Shown piece after piece: positions 1-7,587 of a stretch of DNA of 33,572 nucleotides. The position numbers and the translations under genes are program-made. The notes under the pieces were generated by a model, which searched no databases, had not been told where the DNA came from, and was given only the letters and a program-made list of their open reading frames with translations. The DNA is taken from contig CACAVT010000010.1 of NCBI GenBank assembly GCA_902536005.1, forward strand, positions 1 through 33,572, read 5' to 3'. The DNA is from an uncultured Pelagibacteraceae bacterium (GTDB lineage: Bacteria; Pseudomonadota; Alphaproteobacteria; Pelagibacterales; Pelagibacteraceae). The first letter of the stretch is position 1. Each line of letters opens with the position of its first letter.

Positions 1-1
1 A

Positions 2-2548
2 TCACCAACAAAAAGTGACCCTGACATTTATGACCACCGAAATGTTCACTGTGATGTATTGGTTGTGGGAGCAGGTATATCAGGAATATTAGCAGCAAAA
101 AATGCAGCAAAAAATAATTTTAAAACATTGTTAGTTGATGAAAAAAATGAACTTGGTGGATCAACTATTTATGAAAATAATGAATTTAACAAAATTGATA
201 ATAAAACTCCTTCTGAATGGTTAAAAAAAGAAATAGAGGAAATAAAAAATATTAAAAATCTTGAAATAAAAACAAGAACAAGTGTAGCTGCTTATCATCA
301 ATATAATTATCTTTTGGCTAGAGAAAATCTTACTGATCATTTAGAGGCAAAAGATAAAACAAATAAAATCAGACAAAGACTCCTTAAAATTAGAGCTAAG
401 AAAGTTATTTTAGCTACAGGTGCATTAGAAAGACCTTTAATATTTAATAATAATGATAGACCAGGAATAATGCTTTCATCTGCTATTAAAAAATACAGCG
501 AATTTTATGGAGTTGCATGTGGTAGTAATAATGTATTTTTTACTAATAATGATAGTGCTTACGAGAGTGCTTTGTCACTATATAACAAAGGTATAAATGT
601 TGAGGCAATTATTGATATAAGAGAACAATCTGAAAGTAAAATTGTTAAAAAGGTAGAAGAAGCAGGTATTAAAGTTTACTGGTCACACACAGTTGTTGAT
701 ACAACTGGATACAAAAGATTAAATAGCATTTCAATCATGAAACTATCTACTGATGGTACTTCAGTGACTGGAAGTAAAATTTCTATTTCATGTGATTGCT
801 TGGGAGTTGCTGGTGGTTGGACACCTGCTGTACATTTATATACACAATCAGGTAGTAAACTAAAATTTGATGATGAAAAACAAATTTTCTTACCAAATCA
901 AAATACATCCGAACAAATAAGTGTAGGATCTTGTAGTGGAGATTTTAAAATTGATGAAATCATTAAAAATTTAAATCATAAGCTTAAAGATACTCTAAAT
1001 ATTAAAGAAACGGATTTAGATAATATTAAAGTTGAGATTGATCAGGAAAATTCAAAAAAAAATATTTGGTTACTTCCTTCCGATAAACCTTTAGGCAAAA
1101 CTAAACCATTTGTAGATTATCAAAACGATGCAACAGCTAAAGATATAAAATTAGCATTAAGAGAAGGTTTTAGATCTATTGAGCATGTTAAAAGATACAC
1201 GACTACCGGTATGGGAACTGATCAAGGTAAACTAGGAAATATGCATGCATTAGGAATAATTGCAGATACTGCTGGCGTTAAAATGGGAGAATTAGGAACT
1301 ACTACATTTAGACCTCCTTACACACCATTAACATTTGGAACTATTGTAGGTCGAAATGTAGGAAAGTTTTTTGATATTTTTAGAAGAACGCCAATGAATG
1401 ATTGGCATGTTGAAAATAAAGCTGAATTTGAAAATGTCGGACAATGGAAGAGAGCATGGTACTACCCTATTAACGGAGAAACTATGCATCAAGCAGTTCA
1501 AAGAGAAAGTAAAGCTGCTAGAGAAAGTGCTGGTATACTGGATGCCTCCACTCTTGGTAAAATTGATATTCAAGGAAGTGATGCTTCTGAATTCTTAAAT
1601 AGAGTTTATACAAATGCTTGGTCAAAATTAGCTATAGGGAAATGTAGATATGGCCTAATGCTAAATGAGGATGGTATGGTTTATGATGATGGAGTTACAA
1701 CAAGATTAGGTGAAAATCATTACATAATGACCACAACTACTGGTGGAGCAGCAAATGTTTTAGGTAAACTTGAAGACTATCTTCAAACAGAATGGCCTGA
1801 GCTTGATGTGTATTTAACCTCTGTAACAGATCATTATGCTACAGCGAGTTTATGCGGACCTAATAGTAAAAAAATTCTTAAAAAAATAATTCCTGATTTA
1901 GATTTATCAGATGAAAACTTTCCGCACATGTCATTCAAAGAAACGAAAATTGGCAATATTCAATGCAGAATAATGAGAATTAGTTTTACTGGAGAACACA
2001 GCTTCGAAATAAATGTTCAAGCAAGTTATGGAAAAGATTTATGGGAAAAGTGTATAGAGGCAGGTAAAGAGTTTAACATTACTCCTTATGGAACTGAGAC
2101 AATGCACTTATTAAGAGCAGAAAAAGGTTTTATTATTGTTGGTCAAGATACAGATGGAACAATGACTCCTATCGATCTTCAAATGGATTGGATAGTCAGT
2201 AAGAAGAAATACGATTTTATAGGAAAAAGATCTCTTTATAGGTCTGATACAATGAGAGAAGATAGAAAACAGTTAGTGGGTTTATTAACAGAGGATCCAA
2301 ATGTAGTTTTAGAGGAAGGAGCACAAATCGTTTCAGAGTTAAATCAAAGTCCAGTTGAAATGCTTGGGCATGTAACTTCAAGTTATTTCAGTCCCAACCT
2401 GAATAAATCAATTGCGCTTGCAGTTGTTAGAGGTGGAAAAGACATGATAGGAAAACAACTTTTTGTGCCTATGGAAAGTAAAAATATTAATGTCACTGTT
2501 GCAAATCCAGTGTTTTACGATGAGAAAAATGAGAGGTTAAATGCTTAA
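2..2548 (+). CDS. soxA: Sarcosine oxidase alpha subunit, 5'-truncated by the window edge
   Basis: Large subunit of heterotetrameric sarcosine oxidase, which demethylates sarcosine to glycine in the cytoplasm using FAD, NAD+ and tetrahydrofolate. The frame is already open at base 2 and reads SPTKSDPDIYDHRNVHCDVL into the dinucleotide-binding motif VVGAGISG, so the true start lies before the window and the TTG at 59 is not a start. The family is usually near 1000 residues; about 848 are present. The FAD/NAD-binding oxidoreductase part is followed by the linking segment EGFRSIEHVKRYTTTGMGTDQ. From about base 1394 to the end comes a GcvT-like aminomethyltransferase domain that binds folate. It overlaps soxG by 8 bases, which suggests translational coupling. 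Identification is firm. Confidence 0.95.
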   Translation, partial: SPTKSDPDIYDHRNVHCDVLVVGAGISGILAAKNAAKNNFKTLLVDEKNELGGSTIYENNEFNKIDNKTPSEWLKKEIEEIKNIKNLEIKTRTSVAAYHQYNYLLARENLTDHLEAKDKTNKIRQRLLKIRAKKVILATGALERPLIFNNNDRPGIMLSSAIKKYSEFYGVACGSNNVFFTNNDSAYESALSLYNKGINVEAIIDIREQSESKIVKKVEEAGIKVYWSHTVVDTTGYKRLNSISIMKLSTDGTSVTGSKISISCDCLGVAGGWTPAVHLYTQSGSKLKFDDEKQIFLPNQNTSEQISVGSCSGDFKIDEIIKNLNHKLKDTLNIKETDLDNIKVEIDQENSKKNIWLLPSDKPLGKTKPFVDYQNDATAKDIKLALREGFRSIEHVKRYTTTGMGTDQGKLGNMHALGIIADTAGVKMGELGTTTFRPPYTPLTFGTIVGRNVGKFFDIFRRTPMNDWHVENKAEFENVGQWKRAWYYPINGETMHQAVQRESKAARESAGILDASTLGKIDIQGSDASEFLNRVYTNAWSKLAIGKCRYGLMLNEDGMVYDDGVTTRLGENHYIMTTTTGGAANVLGKLEDYLQTEWPELDVYLTSVTDHYATASLCGPNSKKILKKIIPDLDLSDENFPHMSFKETKIGNIQCRIMRISFTGEHSFEINVQASYGKDLWEKCIEAGKEFNITPYGTETMHLLRAEKGFIIVGQDTDGTMTPIDLQMDWIVSKKKYDFIGKRSLYRSDTMREDRKQLVGLLTEDPNVVLEEGAQIVSELNQSPVEMLGHVTSSYFSPNLNKSIALAVVRGGKDMIGKQLFVPMESKNINVTVANPVFYDEKNERLNA

Positions 2549-3104
2549 TTATAATTCAGTTATTAAAAATGAAATTAATCAAGAAAGTATTTCTGTAAAG
2601 GAAATCTCTCCAGTAATGAAAATTAATTTAAGAGGTAAAAAAAGAGAGTTTTTAACAAATGTTGGTAAAAATCTTAATATGATCTTACCTACAGAAGCAA
2701 ACACTTCAACAACAAGTGATAAATTAACAGCAATATGGCTAAGTCCAGACGAATGGATGATAATCTCAAATGAGCTGGCAAGTAAAGACACTAACAAATC
2801 CGATCTATATGAAATGTTATTTGGTAGTATTTCAAAAACAAATTTAGGTGCAGTTATCGATGTAACAGATCAATTTGTTCAATTAGAACTTAAAGGTGAA
2901 AATGTCTATGAAATCTTTTCAGCAGGATCTCCTTTTAATTTTAATGAATTTAAAGAAAAAAAAGGATCAACAACTCAGACTGTTTTAAATCATGTAGATG
3001 TAATTCTGCACCATAAAGAAGAAAATGTAGTTAACACATTTGTTAGACGATCATTTGCTCAACATCTATGGGATTGGATTGAAGATTGTGTTTCTAGATT
3101 GTAA
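2541..3104 (+). CDS. soxG: Sarcosine oxidase gamma subunit
   Basis: Small subunit (187 residues) of heterotetrameric sarcosine oxidase. The ATG at 2541 lies inside the last codons of soxA. The pattern is that of SoxG: a W-LSPDEWMI core near residues 68-76, a central AVIDVTDQFV segment, and the ending FVRRSFAQHLWDWI. The family is related in fold to the GcvT folate-binding domain. The usual order is soxB-soxD-soxA-soxG, so soxB and soxD are expected left of the window. A stem-loop follows the gene. In SAR11 this enzyme would complete breakdown of methylated amines such as glycine betaine to glycine; that role is general knowledge, not visible here. Confidence 0.9.
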   Translation: MLNYNSVIKNEINQESISVKEISPVMKINLRGKKREFLTNVGKNLNMILPTEANTSTTSDKLTAIWLSPDEWMIISNELASKDTNKSDLYEMLFGSISKTNLGAVIDVTDQFVQLELKGENVYEIFSAGSPFNFNEFKEKKGSTTQTVLNHVDVILHHKEENVVNTFVRRSFAQHLWDWIEDCVSRL

Positions 3105-3123
3105 TTATTAAATCGTTATTAAC

Positions 3124-3159
3124 TCAAGTTTTTCAAGTAATTAGCTATAAACTTGAAAA
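3124..3159. terminator. Stem-loop between convergent soxG and the paralog array
   Basis: The 67-base gap between two convergent genes holds two alternative 8-base-pair stems: 3124-3131 with 3149-3156 (TCAAGTTT / AAACTTGA), and 3130-3137 with 3152-3159 (TTTTCAAG / CTTGAAAA). Both strands are AT-rich around the stems, but there is no long pure T-run. It probably acts as a bidirectional terminator, judged by position and symmetry. Confidence 0.5.
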
Positions 3160-3171
3160 GATAATTATATA

Positions 3172-3759
3172 TTAATCATATGCCTCATGGGAAAACCATT
3201 TATCTATGTCTTTATTTGAAATAGCAATTTTTAAAGAGTCTCTAAATTTATTTTTTTTACCAAATGCAGTTTGCCAATTGTAACATTGAATTACTATTAA
3301 ATCTCCATTTTGAAAAATCCAAGCGATATCCGTAACCTTTGAATTGCCGCTTTTGTCAGCTGGATGATTGTATGAAATTTTTCCATTATTTTTAATATTT
3401 GAATTATCTTCGTATAAAGATGATATTTCTTTTTCTATTTGATCCAATTCTTTTAAACAATCATTATAATTTATTCTTTTTGTACCTGAAATATCTTGCA
3501 ATACATATTTAGGATCTCCAGTTTTATAACTTAATTGCAGATAATCATATTCATTTAGACTTTGCCAAATAGCAGATGTAGAATATTTATTGGAAGTATA
3601 ACTATCAACAACATCTTCTTGTAAATCATTTTCACTAAAATATTTTAAAGCACTATCGTAAAGAGTAATACCTTCAATTTCAAATTCAGAAATATCATCA
3701 GCCTTAGTTTGAAATTGAAGACTAAAAATCAAAATTATTAAAACTAAATAGATTTTCAT
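3172..3759 (-). CDS. Exported array paralog 1 (last gene of array), function unknown
   Basis: 195 residues with a signal peptide of about 20 residues (hydrophobic core YLVLIILIFSL, cut near TKA-DD). The family signature is degenerate: EIEGITLYDSALKYF instead of SIGDSLLN, so this is the most divergent member at the motif. Later come the DKSGNS motif shared with paralogs 4, 5 and 7, a Cys in NDCLKEL, and a second Cys in VIQCYNW; the two could form a disulfide. It starts 16 bases after the stop of paralog 2 and ends against the soxG hairpin, so it is probably co-transcribed with paralog 2. Expected location is the periplasm, since no lipobox is present. Confidence 0.8.
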   Translation of the reverse strand: MKIYLVLIILIFSLQFQTKADDISEFEIEGITLYDSALKYFSENDLQEDVVDSYTSNKYSTSAIWQSLNEYDYLQLSYKTGDPKYVLQDISGTKRINYNDCLKELDQIEKEISSLYEDNSNIKNNGKISYNHPADKSGNSKVTDIAWIFQNGDLIVIQCYNWQTAFGKKNKFRDSLKIAISNKDIDKWFSHEAYD

Positions 3760-3774
3760 AAATAATAGGTTTTA

Positions 3775-4359
3775 CTAATTATGTAATGCATTCATAAATT
3801 CTTTACTATTAATAATTACAAACAACAAATTTGTATCTTCTCTTTCGTGGCAAGCCACTCGAAATTCTCCAGCTTCATTAGGTAGAGGCATGTCTATATA
3901 TCTAACACTTTTGTCTTTTCCTCCCTCTAATTCTGATTTTTCTACATCAAATTTAATTTCATTTATATTTAGTTCTTGGAAGTATTTTTGGATATCATTT
4001 GCAATTATTTTTTGTTTCTTATAACACTCAGATATATTTTTATCAATTTTAAGCTGTGCTTCTATACCTTTAATAAAAAATTTATTGTCATTTTTAGATT
4101 TAATAATAAAAAATATATCATCATAAATTTCTAAATTTTCATATATTTTATTTGATGATAAAATTGATACATAGGTTTTATTTTTATAATAAAAATTGTT
4201 ATCTTTATTTAATTCCTTTTTAATTTCATCATACGTCATATAATTTAAAAGACTATCTCCGATACTGAAACCCTCTATTTCAAAATCTCTAACGTAATCG
4301 GCCCTGGTCCCTGATTGAAGACTTAATATCAATATTAATAATATGATAAATACTCTCAT
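3775..4359 (-). CDS. Exported array paralog 2, function unknown
   Basis: 194 residues from the ATG at 4359. The open frame extends to a TTG at 4395, but the ATG is preferred. It gives a standard signal peptide (MRVFIILLILILSLQSGTRA) matching paralog 7, and the extra codons fall in the upstream block also found before paralog 7. The signature DFEIEGFSIGDSLLNYM is intact. Cys residues are in SECYKKQ and RVACHER. Here the usual C-x-N-W reads C-H-E-R, so the tryptophan is lost. It follows a 90-base gap after paralog 3 that holds the repeated upstream element, so it probably starts its own transcript with paralog 1. Confidence 0.8.
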   Translation of the reverse strand: MRVFIILLILILSLQSGTRADYVRDFEIEGFSIGDSLLNYMTYDEIKKELNKDNNFYYKNKTYVSILSSNKIYENLEIYDDIFFIIKSKNDNKFFIKGIEAQLKIDKNISECYKKQKIIANDIQKYFQELNINEIKFDVEKSELEGGKDKSVRYIDMPLPNEAGEFRVACHEREDTNLLFVIINSKEFMNALHN

Positions 4360-4365
4360 AACAAA

Positions 4366-4395
4366 TACTTTCTCACTGTGTCTTATGAGTGTCAA
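4366..4395 (-). promoter_or_regulatory. Upstream element of paralog 2, duplicated before paralog 7
   Basis: Read on the minus strand: TTGACAC, 8 variable bases, CACAGTGAGAAAGTA, 6 bases, ATG. The same two blocks with the same spacing occur at 7547-7576. TTGACA matches a -35 hexamer. No good -10 hexamer is found 16-18 bases downstream (GAAAGT lies there), and a start of transcription at the normal distance would fall almost at the ATG. It may be a promoter giving a nearly leaderless mRNA, or a regulator site. Conservation is seen; function is inferred. Confidence 0.5.
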
Positions 4396-4449
4396 TATTA
4401 TCTTACAATTAAAAAAAATTTTAATGATTAACTTATTTTGGCATTATAT

Positions 4450-5094
4450 TTAATTATAAGCTTCATTTTCAATCCAGTTATAAAACTCTATGCTCAACAT
4501 GGTTAATCTTAAGTTATCAAATAAATAATCTTTCTCTTTAGTTACTTTTCCCCATGAAACACATTGAAGGTAGATATGACCATTTTCTAATGTGTAGTAA
4601 ATTTCATCTCTTACTGCCTCAGGATCATAATCACCTTGACCTACTGCTTGAGCAGATTGTTTATCAGCATCTACAAAGATTTTATCTATATCTTTCTCTA
4701 TTATAGTCATTTGGTTTTTACATTGTTTTATAGATTCAGGAAAATATTTTCCTGGTTCACCAAATTTTATAGCACCACCAATCCCATAAATTTTAAATTT
4801 TTGATCATTTTTTTTTAGATGTATCTGAACTGCATAATAATTTTTAAACTTATCAAGTATTAGATCTATAGTATAAAACTTTTCGTCATCATATTCGTAC
4901 TTACGAGAAGTATTTATGGTTCTTTTATTTACATAATCTAGTAAACTATCCCCAATACTCATTCCTTCAATTTCAAATTGAGTTATATCATTTGCCTTAC
5001 TCAAGTTTTGCGAACTAAAGATTAAAATTAATACAGTTAGAAAAAAACTATATTTAAAAAAATTTACTTGTTTAATTTTAATGATTTGCAACAT
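4450..5094 (-). CDS. Exported array paralog 3, function unknown
   Basis: 214 residues, the longest member. The N-terminus is extended (MLQIIKIKQVNFFKY) before a normal hydrophobic core and the cleavage region SKA-ND. The start overlaps the end of paralog 4 by 17 bases, which implies translational coupling. The signature QFEIEGMSIGDSLLDYV is intact, as are the central KKNDQKFKIYGIGGAI block, Cys in KQCKNQ and Cys in YLQCVSW. An insertion around DADKQSAQAVGQGDYDPE, absent from its neighbours, explains the length. A shorter start cannot be excluded, since the overlap is unusually long. Confidence 0.78.
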   Translation of the reverse strand: MLQIIKIKQVNFFKYSFFLTVLILIFSSQNLSKANDITQFEIEGMSIGDSLLDYVNKRTINTSRKYEYDDEKFYTIDLILDKFKNYYAVQIHLKKNDQKFKIYGIGGAIKFGEPGKYFPESIKQCKNQMTIIEKDIDKIFVDADKQSAQAVGQGDYDPEAVRDEIYYTLENGHIYLQCVSWGKVTKEKDYLFDNLRLTMLSIEFYNWIENEAYN

Positions 5095-5689
5095 TTCTTA
5101 AAAAATTTTCATATTCATTTGATGTAATTTCAACAGAGATTTGATCCGAATAATCAAGATCTTCATTCATATCGTATACGCTTACTGCAATTAATAATTC
5201 CTCCTTTTTTGATAATATTTCGATTACGTTTACTATAGATTTACCAGTGTCATCAATCCAATGAGAATCCTCATATTTATTAAGAATTATGTTATTATTA
5301 AAAAAAACTTTCAAATCAGAGATAATTTCTTTTTGTTTTGTATAACAATATTTAATGTTCTCTTTGCACATAATATCTCCACTCAAACCATAAATAATAA
5401 ATTTTTTATCCTCTGGTTTAATAGTAACTGCAATTTCATCATAAATTTTTAAATTTGTTCTCATAGAATATTCATTAGAAGTACCAATTGCCAATTTCAC
5501 AAATTTATTATCTTTATAAAAATGCGCATAACCACTGTTCATTTCTGTAGTTATTTGTTTTTTATTGAAAAAATTTAAAAGACTATCACCCACACTTAAC
5601 CCTTCTAATTCAAAATCTTTTATATCATTGGCCTTAGCCCATGATTGAAAACTTATAATTAAAATCAATATTGATAAAAATATCCTCAT
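5078..5689 (-). CDS. Exported array paralog 4, variant cysteine arrangement
   Basis: 203 residues with signal peptide MRIFLSILILIISFQSWAKA, very similar to that of paralog 7. Signature DFELEGLSVGDSLLNFF; central IKPEDKKFIIYGLSG; DDTGKS motif present. Unlike paralogs 1, 2, 3, 5 and 6, it has no Cys in the late strand (AVSVYD). It instead has a second Cys in the middle (IMC then six residues then C), a layout close to that of paralog 7. This suggests a different disulfide. A 72-base gap separates it from paralog 5 upstream, and no copy of the array's upstream element lies there. Confidence 0.8.
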   Translation of the reverse strand: MRIFLSILILIISFQSWAKANDIKDFELEGLSVGDSLLNFFNKKQITTEMNSGYAHFYKDNKFVKLAIGTSNEYSMRTNLKIYDEIAVTIKPEDKKFIIYGLSGDIMCKENIKYCYTKQKEIISDLKVFFNNNIILNKYEDSHWIDDTGKSIVNVIEILSKKEELLIAVSVYDMNEDLDYSDQISVEITSNEYENFLRNVANH

Positions 5690-5761
5690 AAATAATTTTT
5701 AATAACTATAACTTATTAATAATAAAATCTTGTAAATATTTTAAGTTTATGAATAAGTGGA

Positions 5762-6388
5762 TTATCCTCCATTTAACCAAGAACCGACTTCATTGGTCCT
5801 CAAAACTACACTTAAACCCTCGGTCCAATTATTTTTTTTTCTTAATTTTTCTTCCCAATTATTACAAGCTAAAATTATTCCATCACCTGAATTAAATATA
5901 TAATAAATATTATTAGTTGTACTTTTTCCTGATTTATCTAACCTCGATTTACCTTCTCTAAAATCTTTAGAGTATTTAGGTATGATAGTTTCTATTTGTT
6001 CTGATATTTCACTTCGTTTAGAAATACATCCTTGTAAATTTTCTACATAATCTTTCATACCTCTAATAAATACAATTTTATATTTATTATCATTATTTTT
6101 AAACATCACAGATACTGTCTTGTAAGTATTAAAATTATTGTTATTTGAAAAAAAATAAACTTCTCTAAACCTTAATGGATCCTCTAAATAACTGTAATGA
6201 TCTTTTGTAATTTCAATTTCTTTTTTTATATCAGCCTCTGACATATAATTTAATAAACTATCTCCAATACTCATACCTTCAATTTCAAGATCTTGAATAT
6301 CATCTGCTATTGTGAATGATTGAAGACTAAGGATTATAATTAGGGAAAATAAAATTTTTTTAAATATATAATAACTAGTAATTTTCAT
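5762..6388 (-). CDS. Exported array paralog 5, function unknown
   Basis: 208 residues, signal peptide with core ILFSLIIILSLQSF and likely cleavage after TIA. Signature DLEIEGMSIGDSLLNYM is intact, the central block KNNDNKYKIVFIRG is weaker, and the DKSGKS motif is present. Cys residues are in QGCISKR and ILACNNW, the commoner two-Cys layout of the family. The start lies within the last codons of paralog 6 (14-base overlap), so translation is probably coupled. Ends with SWLNGG. Confidence 0.8.
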   Translation of the reverse strand: MKITSYYIFKKILFSLIIILSLQSFTIADDIQDLEIEGMSIGDSLLNYMSEADIKKEIEITKDHYSYLEDPLRFREVYFFSNNNNFNTYKTVSVMFKNNDNKYKIVFIRGMKDYVENLQGCISKRSEISEQIETIIPKYSKDFREGKSRLDKSGKSTTNNIYYIFNSGDGIILACNNWEEKLRKKNNWTEGLSVVLRTNEVGSWLNGG

Positions 6389-6944
6389 AAGTTATGAATT
6401 GACTAAAATCTTTTGAAACAATTGAAATATATAATGAGTCTAGTTTGCCTTGATTTTCAAATTTTTTGCTCATATCAAAACATACACAATCAACTCTTCC
6501 ATCAGATAGGTTAAAGACATATCTTATATAAGTACTGTTCTTATAACCTGGGTGTTCACCTTCATCAAAAATTCCATCTATACCAAAAACATTTTCTAAT
6601 TCATTTTTAATTTCAGCAAGTTTTTTATTGCATTCTTTGATATTTTTATATCTGATTACACCATCTACACCTTCTATTTTGTATTTTTTATCATTTGGTT
6701 TCACAGTTACCTGAAGCGACTCGTAGGTAGTCAAAAAATCTAAATATGGAAAAAAATAATATACATACTTATTATCTTTATAATAATGAGTGTCAGAGGA
6801 TTTTGTTTTTATTTCATTTTCAGTCAATAAATTTAAAAGACTATCACCAATACCAATTCCCTCAATTTCAAATTCAGATATGTCAGCCTTAGTTAATGAT
6901 TGAAGATTTAAAAAAAAAATAATAACTAATAAAAAAAACCTCAT
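6375..6944 (-). CDS. Exported array paralog 6, function unknown
   Basis: 189 residues, the shortest member. Signal peptide MRFFLLVIIFFLNLQSLTKA followed at once by DISEFEIEGIGIGDSLLNLL. The central block VKPNDKKYKIEGVDG is the clearest of the array. Cys in KECNKKL, and an extra Cys in the late strand (DCVCFDM), so three in all; the unpaired one is unusual for a periplasmic protein. No DxSGKS motif. It begins 8 bases after paralog 7 ends and overlaps paralog 5 by 14 bases, so paralogs 7, 6 and 5 look like one transcript. Confidence 0.8.
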   Translation of the reverse strand: MRFFLLVIIFFLNLQSLTKADISEFEIEGIGIGDSLLNLLTENEIKTKSSDTHYYKDNKYVYYFFPYLDFLTTYESLQVTVKPNDKKYKIEGVDGVIRYKNIKECNKKLAEIKNELENVFGIDGIFDEGEHPGYKNSTYIRYVFNLSDGRVDCVCFDMSKKFENQGKLDSLYISIVSKDFSQFITYENY

Positions 6945-6952
6945 ATAAAAAA

Positions 6953-7540
6953 TTAACCACCTAGCCCATAATTATTTTTTACCCAATTTGATACTTCTTG
7001 AGTTGTAATATCGATACTAACGTTGTCGTTATAATTCATATGTTTTGACCAATCAGTATATCCAACAGCTATTTCACCATTTGGGTGATAATATACAACA
7101 TATTCGAATATACTTTTACCGGTATCGTCGTCCATATGTTTTCCATTAAAATTATCACTTTTTAAACTATCTCCAAATAATTTTGATATATCTTTTTTAA
7201 TTTGATCATACTGACTAATGCACTTGTTTTTGGTGTCACAGAATAAACCACCATTTACACCATGTATTTTAAAATTTTTATCATTGGGCTTATAATATAT
7301 TTGAACAGAGTCATATAATTCCATTTTCATTTCATTTGAAAAGATTTCAATTATTCTAAAACTCAGATCTGATGGTAAGTCATCATAATTTTGAAAATTT
7401 TTTATTTCAGTCACATTAAAATGATTAAGTAAACTATCGCCAATACTTAAGCCTTCAATTTCATAGTCACTTATATCATCTGCCCTGGTCAAAGATTGAA
7501 AACTAAAGATTAAAATTAATATTGATAAGAATATTCTCAT
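6953..7540 (-). CDS. Exported array paralog 7 (first gene of array), variant cysteines
   Basis: 195 residues from the ATG at 7540. The frame opens at a TTG at 7546, but the ATG gives the signal peptide MRIFLSILILIFSFQSLTRA and the same start context as paralog 2. Signature DYEIEGLSIGDSLLNHF; central KPNDKNFKIHGVNGG; DDTGKS motif. Two Cys lie close together in the middle (LFC, five residues, C) and the late strand has AVGYTDW without Cys, as in paralog 4. The repeated upstream element sits directly before it, in the 47-base gap after the unknown gene at 7588-8190. Confidence 0.82.
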   Translation of the reverse strand: MRIFLSILILIFSFQSLTRADDISDYEIEGLSIGDSLLNHFNVTEIKNFQNYDDLPSDLSFRIIEIFSNEMKMELYDSVQIYYKPNDKNFKIHGVNGGLFCDTKNKCISQYDQIKKDISKLFGDSLKSDNFNGKHMDDDTGKSIFEYVVYYHPNGEIAVGYTDWSKHMNYNDNVSIDITTQEVSNWVKNNYGLGG

Positions 7541-7546
7541 AAACAA

Positions 7547-7576
7547 TACTTTCTCACTGTGCTATGTATGTGTCAA
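7547..7576 (-). promoter_or_regulatory. Upstream element of paralog 7, duplicated before paralog 2
   Basis: Second copy of the element at 4366-4395: minus strand TTGACAC, 8 variable bases, CACAGTGAGAAAGTA, 6 bases, ATG. Identical blocks at identical spacing, with a non-identical spacer, argue for selection rather than mere recent copying. It is the only sizeable gap between the upstream operon and the array, so it is the likely array promoter or control site. Confidence 0.5.
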
Positions 7577-7587
7577 GATTTAAGCTT

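Larger units (their letters stand above)
3172..7540 (-). repeat. Tandem array of seven diverged paralogous genes
   Basis: Seven consecutive minus-strand genes encode one family. Each has a Sec-type signal peptide ending around A-D/N-D-I, then a signature close to FEIEGxSIGDSLLN at about mature residues 4-17. A central block near K-x-N-D-x-K-[FY]-K-I-x-G follows, then a Cys before a basic helix, a late strand often ending x-C-x-N-W, and a C-terminal SxExxxW-like segment. They are clearly homologous but divergent, so the duplications are old or fast-evolving. Members are numbered 1-7 here by increasing coordinate; transcription runs from 7 to 1. The function is unknown. Confidence 0.9.

Noticed and set aside
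46..54. TCACTGTGA matching part of the array's upstream element
   Set aside because: It is inside soxA codons, lacks the TTGACAC block at the right spacing and precedes no gene start.
1328..1573. Open frame on the minus strand inside soxA
   Set aside because: It lies wholly within a strongly conserved domain on the other strand and has no recognisable protein features; same reasoning for similar antisense frames at 2579-2797, 10393-10728, 13142-13498, 15511-15867 and 31627-32169.
5711..5758. Inverted repeat ACTTATT/AATAAGT between paralogs 5 and 4
   Set aside because: Seven AT-rich base pairs around a 34-base loop are expected by chance at this base composition.
3300..7200. G-K-S/T runs (DxSGKS, DDTGKS) in several array paralogs as possible P-loops
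   Set aside because: There is no GxxxxGK[ST] spacing, no Walker B, and the proteins are exported; the motif is a family feature of another kind.
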